In this document: piece by piece, positions 13,717 to 23,682 of the stretch
Position numbering within the stretch: position 1 is the stretch's first letter
Layout: every line of letters begins with the position of its first letter
Origin: Pyrocephalus nanus
Taxonomy: Eukaryota > Chordata > Aves > Passeriformes > Tyrannidae
NCBI GenBank assembly: GCA_038380795.1
Contig: CM076276.1
Coordinates: 14,522,001-14,586,000, forward strand
Direction: 5' to 3'
DNA length: 64,000 nucleotides
Made by a program: the position numbers and the translations under genes
Notes under the pieces: generated by a model
Database searches by the model: none
Seen by the model: the letters and a program-made list of their open reading frames with translations, nothing else
What the model was told of the DNA's origin: nothing

Positions 13717-15102
13717 GGTGACCTTTAAAGCAAGGCAGGGAGAGTTCATCTGCAGTATAAAATAAATAATAATAATAAAAAAAAAAAGCAGCTGGGTTAA
13801 TCCAAAAAAGCTCTACCTGCCAGACACTCTCGTGTGCCATGATTTAGTTCTCTTTTTTAATAGGTGTTTCAGCATTAGGATTTAAAACTTCATTTCCTTT
13901 TAGTGCTGGAATAGATGACAGAGCTGAAACATCCTCTCCTTTCCCATCCTGCTCTCTCCATGGAGCAGAGCCAGAGCTGGGGGCTGCTCTCTGTCCTTGC
14001 CTTGCTCAGCCCTTCCATCCAGGAATTTAAACTGCTTTTGGCACCCAGGGGGTGAAAGGCAAGAGGTGAAACGTCCCCCTCTCTTTTCCTCTCCCAAAGG
14101 GCAACTCCAGAGCTGAGAAAAGGGTGGGAATTCTGTCCAGGACTCCTTTAAATTGGCAGTAAATGCCAAGCCCCAGCTTGGCAGTGCCCCAAAGACGTGT
14201 TGGGAGCGTTGCAGGGAGATGTTTCACCCTGGGTAAGTTCAGGGATGTCCTTCCTTCAGGAGACCCTCTGGGAAGGTCTCTGTCCCCTCTCTGAGCTGCT
14301 GCTCTTTGCCTTTAAAGGATCAAGAGAGATTGAAAAGTGTTGATTGTTTTCAGTGTTGTGAATTCTTGTGGTTAAAAACCGACCGAGTGGTGAAAAGTAA
14401 AATGCCAAGTCCAGGTGAGGGAGTATGAAAATATGATCCCTGCAGGTAAAACCTGACAAATCAGAGGAAATCTGGAACAATCCAAGGAATTCCAGCAGGG
14501 AAATCCCAGAAAGAGGTGAGGTGGTGCTCCCATGTGCATCCCAGTGCTCCCAGTGCATCCCACACCTGGACAGAGCCACCACACGCTCTCTGAGTGCTGA
14601 CTGACACAGTCTTTAAATAAGATTATCCCTGAGGCCTGCTACAAGTTCTATTCACATTAAAAGCTTTCTGATCTCTTCCAGTTAAGCTTTAATTACTGTT
14701 CCTCATTTCCAGCCCGCAGAAAGATCAAAACCAGTTTGGAGGAAGAGGATTTTGATTCCTCACACCCCCTGCCCTGGCTTCCCCAGGGATTATACTTCCC
14801 TTTGCATGGGATCAGGAAGGATAAAGCAGCATCTCCAGACCCCAATCCCCATCCCCTGTGGGATGGCAAGCACGGTAAATATGATTTTAGGGTTGTGTGG
14901 TTGGTCCTTGGAGTCGTTTCTGGTGGAGGGGAGAAAGGAAACAGGAGCCCAGCTGGTGGAACTGCTCCTGTTTCCAGCTGTCATGTACAGGAGGGTGCAT
15001 GGATATCTTTAAATTCCTGTCTGGGGTGAAAAAGAACTTGGGAATTCACCCCTTTGGGGTGGAGGCACTGCCACCTTCACCTCCCCACAGCCAGAAGTGG
15101 CT

Positions 15103-15160
15103 TTCATTTTAAAGCCATTTTCTCCCTGTCCTGTCACTCCATGTCCCTGTAAGAAGGAAT
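15103..15160 (-). mobile_element. Short CR1 fragment
   Basis: TTAAAGCCATTTTCTCCCTG followed by TCCTGTCACTCCATGTCCCT matches the internal CR1 block in antisense. Confidence 0.65.
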
Positions 15161-16299
15161 GAGATGATCTTTCCCATCATGGGATGGAATTAGGGATGGT
15201 TGGAGCTCTCACACTGTGCTTGGGACACAGAGGGAAGGTTCTCCATCACCTCCCACCTCCCGTACTAAGGCTGGAAACAAAAATACCATCAGCAAGAATG
15301 ACACTGTGAATCCCAAGTGTGATTCCCAGTGACTTGTCTGGGGCTCAGAAACCTTTCCCTCTGTTCTGCTGCTGCCTTAAGATCTCCTGTCAAGGAGCCA
15401 CAGTTCTTTCCTTTGGGTTTCACCTCAGTCCAGCAATAACTTCAATAAAGAGGGAAAAAACCCAAACAAACCAAAAAAACCCAAAAAGGCTGAGAAATGT
15501 GCTGATCAAATACAGGGGGAGATTTTTTTTTTTTTTTGCAGGGAGCCTGAGCAGTTTTGCAGAGCCCTTTTCAAGTGCATTTAGTGACATTTCCCCAGAG
15601 CCTTCCTAATGGAAGCAGGCTTGGAAAGATCCTAACTAAGAGAGGGATAGTCCAGGGCTTTATTAGTGGAGATCAAAGGGAATCAAACAATTACTAATTT
15701 TCAAGGAGCGGTTTTTCCAGGGGCACAGCAGATGAAGGTGATGAAAATGGGTCTGTGTGTATTTAAGTAAGGGGTAGGTCTTTAATTTCTGTGCTGGGGG
15801 AGGGATCATCTATTCTGGAATATTTTAATGCAAATATTAAGAAAGTTTTGGGGTTTTTTTTGGCATAGAGGGCTCATCCCCAAACTTACCCTGAGAGCCC
15901 ACAGCTGGGCTGTGCAGGGCAGAAACAATTGTCCTTCATCCCATGACATCAGAAGGTGGGAATTAGACAGAGCTGTGGGTTGGTGGAGGACAAACAGCAC
16001 CAATCTGGGGCACTCCTGGCATTGGAAAAGGGACCTGGAGCTTTGCTGGCTCCCCATTTCTCCACAGAATTCCAGTGAGTTTGGTCCAGGAATTCACGGA
16101 ATGACTTCACTCCTCCCTGCTCGTGCTTTAGAGCATCTGAGGGACTGAGCTGATCTGGGAACACATCACTTTTGGTTTGCTCTTTCCTAAGGGGGAAAAA
16201 GCAGATTATTGATGTTTGGTCATAATTATCTGGGAGTTATGGAAAAATATCCACCCTCTCCTGCACTCAGGGCTTCTAGATCCAAGTTTTATCACCCAA

Positions 16300-16640
16300 A
16301 ATAACGCGCCAGAAAATCAACTGCGTTGATTCTGTGTTTCCAGGACTCAGGGTTGGCAATCCAGGGGAGAGATCAGGCATCAAGAATGACAATAGAGAGA
16401 TGCCATAAACAAATAATTAATGAACAAAGAAAGAAGCTGAAATGTCCTGATGCTGCTGAGTAAATATTTACCAGGGACAAGCAGCTTTGCACAAGGTCCA
16501 TTAATGTCAGATTCTCTAATGGTAATAAAGAATAATGTGGGTTATGAATATTACTCAGCCTTTGAAATTTGAATATTTTTTTCCTAGCAGAAGGACATTA
16601 TTTTTCCCTTTTCTTTGCGGTTTATGAAGATCAACTCAAT
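16300..16640. promoter_or_regulatory. Candidate conserved noncoding element
   Basis: This unique, AT-rich, repeat-free block has clustered motif-like words: GACAATAG and GAACAAAGAA (SOX-like), ATAAACAAATAATTAATG (forkhead and homeodomain-like) and GTAAATATTTAC (palindromic forkhead-like). Function is inference. Confidence 0.3.
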
Positions 16641-17682
16641 GGTTGAGATCAGAAAAGAAACTTAGAAAAGAAACACGCTCCAGAAATTCGAAGTTGTTGC
16701 CATTTAACCCAAAATACCCATCAGATTGAAGCACATCCCTTTTCACCTCCCAGAGGTGGAGCCTGGCCACCCAAATATAATCAGCCACCCACCAAAGGCA
16801 GGCAAAACAAAAGCTTTTAGTGCTGCTCAGTCAGAAATCTGCTATAAATGTCATTTTTATGCAAGCACCTGCACTTGGTGACTGTGCAAGTCCTGATGAA
16901 TCCCTGTGAATTTTCCTAAATAGCTCCTAGCAAGTGAAATGCCTGATGGAGTGATGGACCCATCGCTCTCAGCTGCCCAAAAGTAGTTTGTGGCTTTTTC
17001 TTTGTCTTTAAAAAAATGACTTCCAGGTCCCTCTTCACATTCACACTCAGGCTTTTCATTTCTAATTCCCCACCTCTCATCTCTCTGCCCAGCCCTGTTT
17101 TTCCAGTGAATATTTGAAGGATTCATCCTCTATATTTGGAAGTTTTAGGCAGTTTCTATTTTTTTTTTTTTTTTATTTATAAGAAAAGGAAAATAAAAAT
17201 AAAGAGCTACAGGAGTTGTTGTTTTGGTTAGAGAGTCTGAGTCTTGAAATGTGGCAAAACCACCGACCACAAACCAAAATTGAGATTTATTTGTGCAAAT
17301 ATTCGGTGCCATTGTCCCCACTGGGTCGTTGCCACTACAGTCTGAGCCAGGATCTTGTGTGACCCCAGGCTCAGAGCCGAATATTCCTGCTGGGAATGAA
17401 CATTTTGGCAAAGCCATTTCCAAGTGACTCACAGCAAGGTGCTGCAGGAGGTGAGAATTTCCACGGAGCAGATTATCAGCTCTCCCTCCTGCTGACTAAT
17501 TCCCTGGAAATGAAGTGAAATTCTCAGCCTTTGATTAGAGAGATGGGAAGCAGCAAACATGTCCAGGCTCTGGCAGCAGCTCAAGACACAAATCCATGGA
17601 AACCGCCGGCAGCAAAAACGGGGATGAAACTCAGCTTGGAACCACAGGATCAATACGGGTGGAAAAGACCTGGAAGAGAAAT

Positions 17683-17820
17683 TTGGGGGCTCCACATCCC
17701 TGGAAGTGCCCAAGGCCGGGTTGGATGGAGATTGGAGCAACCTGGGCTAGTGGAAGGTGTCCCTGCCCATGGCTTTAAGGAGGAACTTTAAGGTCCTTTC
17801 CAACCTTAACACCATCACTG
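17683..17820 (+). mobile_element. CR1 3' fragment with internal deletion
   Basis: It shows CATCCCTGGAAGTGCCCAAG, GTGTCCCTGCCCATGGC and CTTTAAGGTCCTTTCCAACC in sense orientation. Confidence 0.82.
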
Positions 17821-19578
17821 GGGTTTCAGTGACTTTCTCTTCAGTTTCTGTTTGAGGAACAATCCTTATTTACCAACAAATGATTCATAGCAGGGCTAGA
17901 AATGCCAAGAAGAAACAATCAAACCTTCAGCATCAGCTCCCTGTGTGTTTTATTCTTCCAGGATCAGCCCATGGAGGGGTCCACACAGAGCTCTGAGGGG
18001 GCTCTGAAGGAATCACAAGCCCAGGAGGGGAATTTCTGAGCTAAAACCCAAACTCCTCTGCTAATTTATGCATTATTTGTGCAGAGCTCATGGCCATGTC
18101 CCCCAGGACATCCCAGCCCTCAAGCCCTGGCTGGCTCATGGAGCCCACAAGGAGCATGGAAGGGGCTCCAAGTCCAAACAAGGCTCTTCCCAGGACATCT
18201 CAGAACAGGATCAAGGCCTTGGTTTGGACCAGACAAAACCCTCCCCTGGCCTGGGCTTGTTCAAACAAAACCCCTGCTTTCTCCTCTGGCCTGCACATGT
18301 AGGTTTTGGCTGCAGAAAGAGGAGGAAGCTGAAGGGAAGGCTTTGTTTTCAATGAGAAAATTGGAAAAACTGGGGAAAATGAAGCTCAGCTCAGCTCTGG
18401 TTTCAAACCAGGGTGAAACTCTGGGCTCCACACAGAGAAAGCAGCGGCCCTGGGGGAGGAAGGGATTGTTTTCCTGTTCACTGTGGAATTTGTTAGTGCT
18501 GGAAAACCACTGTCCATGCTGAGGGCTCCTCCTGGCATTCAGCTGAAGCAAAAGAATCATAAAAAGGCTTCTCTGGAAATTTTTTCCCTCTCTGTTTTAA
18601 ACAGAAGCTGCTGAACTCCATCAGGTCAGCAGCAAACTGCCTGATTAGCACCACGTGGCTGCTTGAAGCTGAATAAATTAAGAAAAGAGTTAAAAAAAAC
18701 CCCAAAACAACCAAAAAACCACCAAAAAGGCAGCCCAAGCCTCGTTTTCTGCAGAAGGGCTCGTTGCAAGCACACACCACACGGGGATTTCAATTTGGAG
18801 GAATCACAGGACACACTTCCCTGACGGGGAGAGATTGTTGGAAAGCAAAAAATAAAGGTGTGTGACTCATCACTCCAGCAGCTCTGGGGCACAGGGCACC
18901 ACATCTTAAGGAAATTTGGGGAAGGAGACTCAACAGACTCCGAAGATTTCATCAGGATTTCATCAGGATTCAGTGTTGACCCCATGGACCACCAGTGTGG
19001 GATCCACATTCACGTGCCAGGTTTGGGTTTGGGAGGAAGGCACCCTCCAAAAAGGGACCTCAGGCTGATGTTTGGAGGAGCAGAGGGGAATCTAATAAAA
19101 TTATGGATAAAAGTACGTGAAAAGGAAAGAGCAGGGCGGAATCTGAAGGTTAAAAGCTGAGAGGTTTTTAAAAAGAGATCTTTTCCTTCCAGACCTTGAG
19201 ATTTTCCTTAGATCTTAAAGAGATCTTTTACATTTGTAAGTAAAAGATCAGATTTTCTGCTTCGAGACATCGGTGTGATCTCATTTCCCTCCTGGAACTG
19301 AACCAGTTGGTTCCACTGAAGGGCTGAACAACCAGATTTTCTCTTTTTAAATAATAAAATAATATAAGAGTCGTCTCTGCCAGCAGCAGGAAAGGACCAG
19401 GCAGTGCTGGGGAGGGGCTTGGTTTTGTTTCAGCAGCTCAGAACCCACATTCCCAAGCCAGAACCCCCTTCCAGACATTCCCTAATTCCCCTTTCCAGCC
19501 CTCCTGTCCTCCTGGAGTCTGGAAGGCAGCACATCCCAACCACCCCCTGCCACAGGAAATATGGCAGCTCCCAGTGAG

Positions 19579-19731
19579 GAGCACAGGGATTGGAGCTGAT
19601 GATTCCCAACCTCCAAGTGTCCCTGAGGAAATAAAGCTGGACATCCCTGCTGTGGGAGCAGAAAGGTCCTCACTTTGCCCAGAGAAGTTGTGACTGGAGG
19701 TTGGGAATCATCAGCTCCAATCCCTGTGCTC
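19579..19731. repeat. Perfect 37-bp inverted repeat (hairpin)
   Basis: The left arm at 19579-19615 and the right arm at 19695-19731 are exact reverse complements over 37 bp, separated by a 79-nt loop. Key bases are GAGCACAGGGATTGGAGCTG at the outer left and its complement at the outer right. The right arm ends 17 bp before a 16-bp minisatellite. Confidence 0.95.
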
Positions 19732-19747
19732 TCATCTCCCATCCCCC

Positions 19748-19950
19748 TTGGAGCTTCAGGATCTTGGAGCTGCTGGATCTTGGAGCTTCAGGATCTTGGA
19801 GCTGCTGGATCTTGGAGCTTCAGGATCTTGGAGCTGCTGGATCTTGGAGCTTCAGGATCTTGGAGCTTCAGGATCTTGGAGCTGCTGGATGTTGGAGCTG
19901 CTGGATGTTGGAGCTGCAGGATCTTGGAGCTGCAGGATCTTGGAGCTGCA
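19748..19950 (+). repeat. 16-bp minisatellite, about 12.7 copies
   Basis: The unit is GGATCTTGGAGCTGCT, alternating with a variant ending GCTTCA. Near the 3' end copies read GGATGTTGG and GCTGCA. Because 16 is not a multiple of 3, the array cycles through all three forward frames, and none contains a stop. Confidence 0.95.
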
Positions 19951-20229
19951 GCTTTCCAGGCTGCTCCATGAGGATATTTAGGGGCTGTGTTGGATCAGAA
20001 CTGCCACAAAAAGGATTTCTCCAAGGCTGCCCCGTCAGGATGGATTTCAGGAAGGAGCAACTCCCTGAGCTGGTGGGAATTGCCAACAAACAGAGCACTG
20101 GCAGCTGCCACTCCAAGTGCTGTCACCTCCTCAAACACCTTCTGCTTCCAGACACCAGGCTGGGAGATAAAACCATGACTGGGGGTTTCATCCCTGCTGG
20201 AATGACTCAATTTAGGCTCTGTTTTGCTT

Positions 20230-20790
20230 GTGAAAGAACCTCTTTTTAAAAAAAGAAATGCTAATAATGCTGCAAATAATTAATGTTATCTGCATCTATC
20301 AAATTCTGGGGAGGGGTGATTAGATTCCAACCAGCAGAGAGTTTTCTAATCTCGGGGATATGTGATGATAGAAGGACAATTATTCTTAGATGGCCTTTGG
20401 TCTCAGTCCTCTGCCAACCATCAGAGCTCCTGAGGCTGAAATGTTTATTGTGTGTTTATTTTTTAAGCTGAAAAGCAACACTCTGTTGATATTGAAACAA
20501 AAATTCCCCTTCCCAACGCTTTAATCTCTTTATTCCTGTGCTCTGTCGCTCTCAGGCAGAGTTTGTCAGTACCAGACGCTGCCTTATGGAAAATAATTGT
20601 CCGTATTTTCTCTCCTCTGAACTAATTCACCACATTTTCGCCCTATTTATCATGTGGATGAATGTGCTGTGTTTTCTTCTCCATCACCCTGCTAAGGTGC
20701 TCGCTGCTGGGGTGTGCAGCCAGCAGATAAAATGGATAATGATGCTTAATTAATAAAACAATACTACATAAAAATCGAATTTTAAAAAAC
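20230..20790. promoter_or_regulatory. Candidate conserved noncoding element
   Basis: This unique AT-rich block has TAATTAATGTTATCTGC near its start and GATAATGATGCTTAATTAAT near its end. It lacks both repeats and coding signal. Function is inference. Confidence 0.3.
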
Positions 20791-21660
20791 CACGTCCCGC
20801 TCCCAGTAAAACTGAGATGAATTCTATCTCCAGGAGGAGAATTTGTCCCCCTGTTTCAAGCAGTTTGAGCCCAGGATTTCTTGTGCTGGTCAGTGTGGAT
20901 GTGGAGAATCAGGAGCTGCTCTCAGGTGAGTGAGGTTTCCTGTTAAAAGGATGGTAAGCAAGAGAATTTCTAATCCACTGCACAGCAAAAGATTGGAGCT
21001 GAAAACATTTCTGGTCTTTCCTTCTGCTGTGTTTTGTCAGCTGGTGCCCTGAGCTTGAAGAGCTGTTAATAATTTAGATGTTCTGATGGCACATTTTGAG
21101 TGGCAGGATGGCTTTGAAACAGGGGGTGTCTGGATCTGCCCTGGATAAGGAAGGGAATTCCAGAGTCTGCCAATGGTGCCAATGGATTTTGCTTTTATTT
21201 CTTGCAAAAAAAACGATGTTCAGGCTGTCAGGACATGATGAACGCTTCAAAGAAGGCTTAGACTGACAAAGAACCCCAAATAACACACAGCCTGGTGAAA
21301 ATATTCCCCAAAACCTTGACCAGGTGGGATAAGAATTCTAAAACTGCTCCCTGGAGTAATCCCTGCACTGGATCAGGAAGACTTGACAGATGTCACTAAT
21401 AAAAACTCCTTTAAAACCTTCAGAGATAAAAAACCCAACAAACCACTTAATAACAAATTGTTGGAGCCCTTATTTAAAAATAAAGTCTTTTCCATACCAA
21501 GGACTTTCACTGTGAACAGCTCAGCAGGGCTTTTCCTGGAAACTTATTGTACTTTAAAATGCAAAATTTGCATAGATCCTCATGCAGAGAAGGCCACGAG
21601 CAGGGGGAGGAGAAGGAGAAGGAAAGGTAGGGCTGGAGTAACACAAGGAAAGCTGAGAGA

Positions 21661-21875
21661 CTTGGGACAGGAGCGACAGGACAAGGGGGAACAGCTTTAC
21701 ACTGCCAGAGGGGAGGGTTAGGTGGGATATTGGGAATGGATCCTTCCCTGAGAGGGTGGGCAGGCCCTGGCACAGGTTGCCCAGAGAAGCTGTGGCTGCC
21801 CCTGGATCTCTGGAGGTGTCCAAGGCCAGGTTGGAGCACCCTGGGACAGTGGAAGGTGTCCCTGCAGAGGTTGTG
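21661..21875 (+). mobile_element. CR1 3' fragment
   Basis: The sense-strand blocks GGGATATTGGGAATGGATCC, AGAGGGTGGGCAGGCCCTGG and GTTGCCCAGAGAAGCTGTGG are clear. The terminal octamer region is missing. Confidence 0.88.
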
Positions 21876-22120
21876 CCACAGCCGGGGGGTCCCCACGCTG
21901 TACCTGGAGCCCGATGGATCCCTGGGATCCCCCCTCAGAGCCAGGGAGCCCATGGGCACGGGAGACACCGGGGGGGCTCCGGGGCACGGGGAGGTTTCAT
22001 CCTTTTCATTTTCTGAATCAAAATGACATTGAAGACGGAGATCTGTGCAAGGGCGAGAGTGCCCTCTGTTGTCACCAGCACCTTCCTTGTGCTGCGGGCT
22101 CCGAACACGAGGTGTGCCCT

Positions 22121-22168
22121 CTTCCCTTTCCCTTTCTCTTCCCCCCTTTTCCTTTCCCTTCCTTGTTA
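22121..22168. repeat. Polypyrimidine tract
   Basis: Nearly 50 bp are made almost only of C and T, including CTTTCCCTTTCTCTTCCCCC. The opposite strand is homopurine. Confidence 0.85.
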
Positions 22169-22626
22169 CAGAGTGATGGCAACCCCCAAAATTCACCCCA
22201 AAATTCCAGGAGCAGCTGAATCTGCTCAGGTGCCAATTAAACGGGTGATGCAGCAGCAGCTGCATTTCATCAGCACCTGCTCTGTGCCAAGACCGAGGTC
22301 ACACGAGTGGCCTTAAAAATGAACATTTGAATGTAAGAACAGAGTGAGGTGCAAAAATGGATTCAATTGAGTAATTTTAACCCCTTGGATGCCACAGGGC
22401 TGGGGCCCTCCAGGGATTCTCTGAGTCCCAGGGCAAACGTGGTGGGGGCAATACAGAGCCTCCCCTTGGCTCCACCACTTGCTGGGCTGAAATCCTGCTG
22501 GGATCCTCCTGGATGTCCAAAAAAATGTGTCATTGTAGGCGTGCATCAGTCAGAAAAGTGGAGCCCCAGGCCCAGGGGTTGCAGTGAGGGGGAATCAGTG
22601 TCTTCTGCTGTGCCTACAGTGAGGAC

Positions 22627-22890
22627 TAGAAGAAATGGCCTTAAGATCAGACAGAGAAGACCCAGATGTTAGAGGAATTCTTTGCACTGTTTGGGTGGTC
22701 AGGAATTGGAAGGGACCGCCCGGGGAGGTGGTGGACACATTTTGGTCATCCCTGGAGGTGCTTAAGAGGCGTCTGGATCTGGCACCGGGCGATGTGGTTT
22801 GGGGTTTCAGGAGTTACAGCGACGCTGGTAGGTTGACGGTTGGATTTATTAGTCTTAGAGGTCTCTTCTCGCCTTGACTACTCTGACTCC
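22627..22890 (+). mobile_element. Older CR1 copy abutting the TEKT4 CpG island
   Basis: CATCCCTGGAGGTGCTTAAG, GTCTGGATCTGGCAC and CTTAGAGGTCTCTTC leading to TGACTACTCTGACTCC match the 3' end of an older CR1 subfamily in sense. It ends where the CpG-rich TEKT4 promoter begins. Confidence 0.72.
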
Positions 22891-22961
22891 AGGATGCCGT
22901 GATTCCACGCGGAACCCACGGGACCCGCCCGCCGCCATGACACCCCCACCGTGGAGTCCCC

Positions 22962-22975
22962 GTCGCCATGGCAAC
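22962..22975 (+). promoter_or_regulatory. RFX X-box 1 (perfect)
   Basis: GTCGCCATGGCAAC matches the X-box consensus GTNRCC-N0-3-RGYAAC at every fixed position, with a 2-nt spacer. RFX factors bind X-boxes to activate ciliary genes. It lies about 190 bp upstream of the TEKT4 ATG. Binding is inferred from the motif and the gene's role. Confidence 0.75.
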
Positions 22976-23103
22976 AAGCCGCGCGGGGGGCGGGCGCAGG
23001 CGGAGCACCCCCCAATCAGAAGCGCCATACGGGCGTATCCTCGCTGCGATTGGTTAGCGGAGGTGTCCGTTAAGCGCGGCGCCGGCTCCTGATTGGTGAG
23101 GCG

Positions 23104-23117
23104 GTTGCCGCGGTAAC
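23104..23117 (+). promoter_or_regulatory. RFX X-box 2 (perfect)
   Basis: GTTGCCGCGGTAAC is a second full match to GTNRCC-N0-3-RGYAAC with a 2-nt spacer. It lies 47 bp upstream of the TEKT4 ATG, so it may overlap the 5' UTR or the transcription start. Confidence 0.75.
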
Positions 23118-23163
23118 GGGCGGACGCCGAGCGGGAGGCGGGAGCGGCCGCGGAGGCTCCGCC

Positions 23164-23682
23164 ATGGCTCTCCCCGACGAGCCGGTGCCTCCGGGCGTGC
23201 CCTCCTGCCCCCTGCCCGGCAAGATCTGCGATGTCGCCCGCGGCGAGAGGCCCGGCTCGTGCTGCGGCATGGCCATGGCCGGCTTCCGCACCTCCAAGTA
23301 CCAGCTGCCCGAGTGGCACCGCAGGAACGCCCGCGTCTACAACCAGGCCTACACCGTGGGCGAGGAGTCGGAGCGCGACCGGGCCGAGGCCAAGCACCTC
23401 ACCAAACATGCGGCCGCCTGCGCGCAGAGGGCTCAGGAATACTCCAAAACCACCCTGTCCCAGCGCCTGCAGGACATCCACTTCTGGCGGGTGGAGCTGC
23501 AGAAGGAGGTGATGGAGCTGGACGCCGAGACCAATCTGCTGGCGGCGCAGAAGCTGCGGCTGGAGCGGACCCTCGATGCCACCGAGGTGCCCTACGGGGT
23601 GGTGACCGATAACCTGCAGTGCCGGGAGAGGAGGCAGCCCCCGGACCTGGTCATTGATGAGGTGGAGAGGCAGCTGCTGAAG
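23164..23682 (+). CDS. TEKT4: TEKT4 coding exon 1 (173 codons, phase 0 end)
   Basis: This exon encodes the N-terminal head and first helical segment of tektin-4. It ends at CTGCTGAAG followed by the donor GTGAGA. It is very GC-rich and rich in CpG, unlike the later exons, because it lies within the promoter CpG island. Read-through past 23,682 gives an unrelated tail that ends at a stop near 23,775, so the donor is needed to reach EADLIRN in exon 2. Confidence 0.95.

Larger units (their letters stand above)
10285..19578. other. Gene-free stretch left of TEKT4, part 2
   Basis: Apart from CR1 fragments and simple repeats this is unique noncoding sequence. Candidate conserved blocks lie at 12200-12690 and 16300-16640. 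The longest open frame (about 310 aa, minus strand near 11.2-12.1 kb) is CR1 antisense. Confidence 0.6.
19951..22626. other. Gene-free stretch left of TEKT4, part 3
   Basis: No gene is visible. It contains an AT-rich unique block at 20230-20790, a CR1 copy and a polypyrimidine tract. Confidence 0.6.

Noticed and set aside
19675..20249. Repetitive proteins of the LELLDLGASGSW type in all forward frames
   Set aside because: They are translations of the 16-bp minisatellite, which lacks stops. No start context, splice signal or homologue supports a gene.
21507..22265. 252-aa minus-strand open frame
   Set aside because: It is largely CR1 antisense plus a homopurine tract, with no domain.
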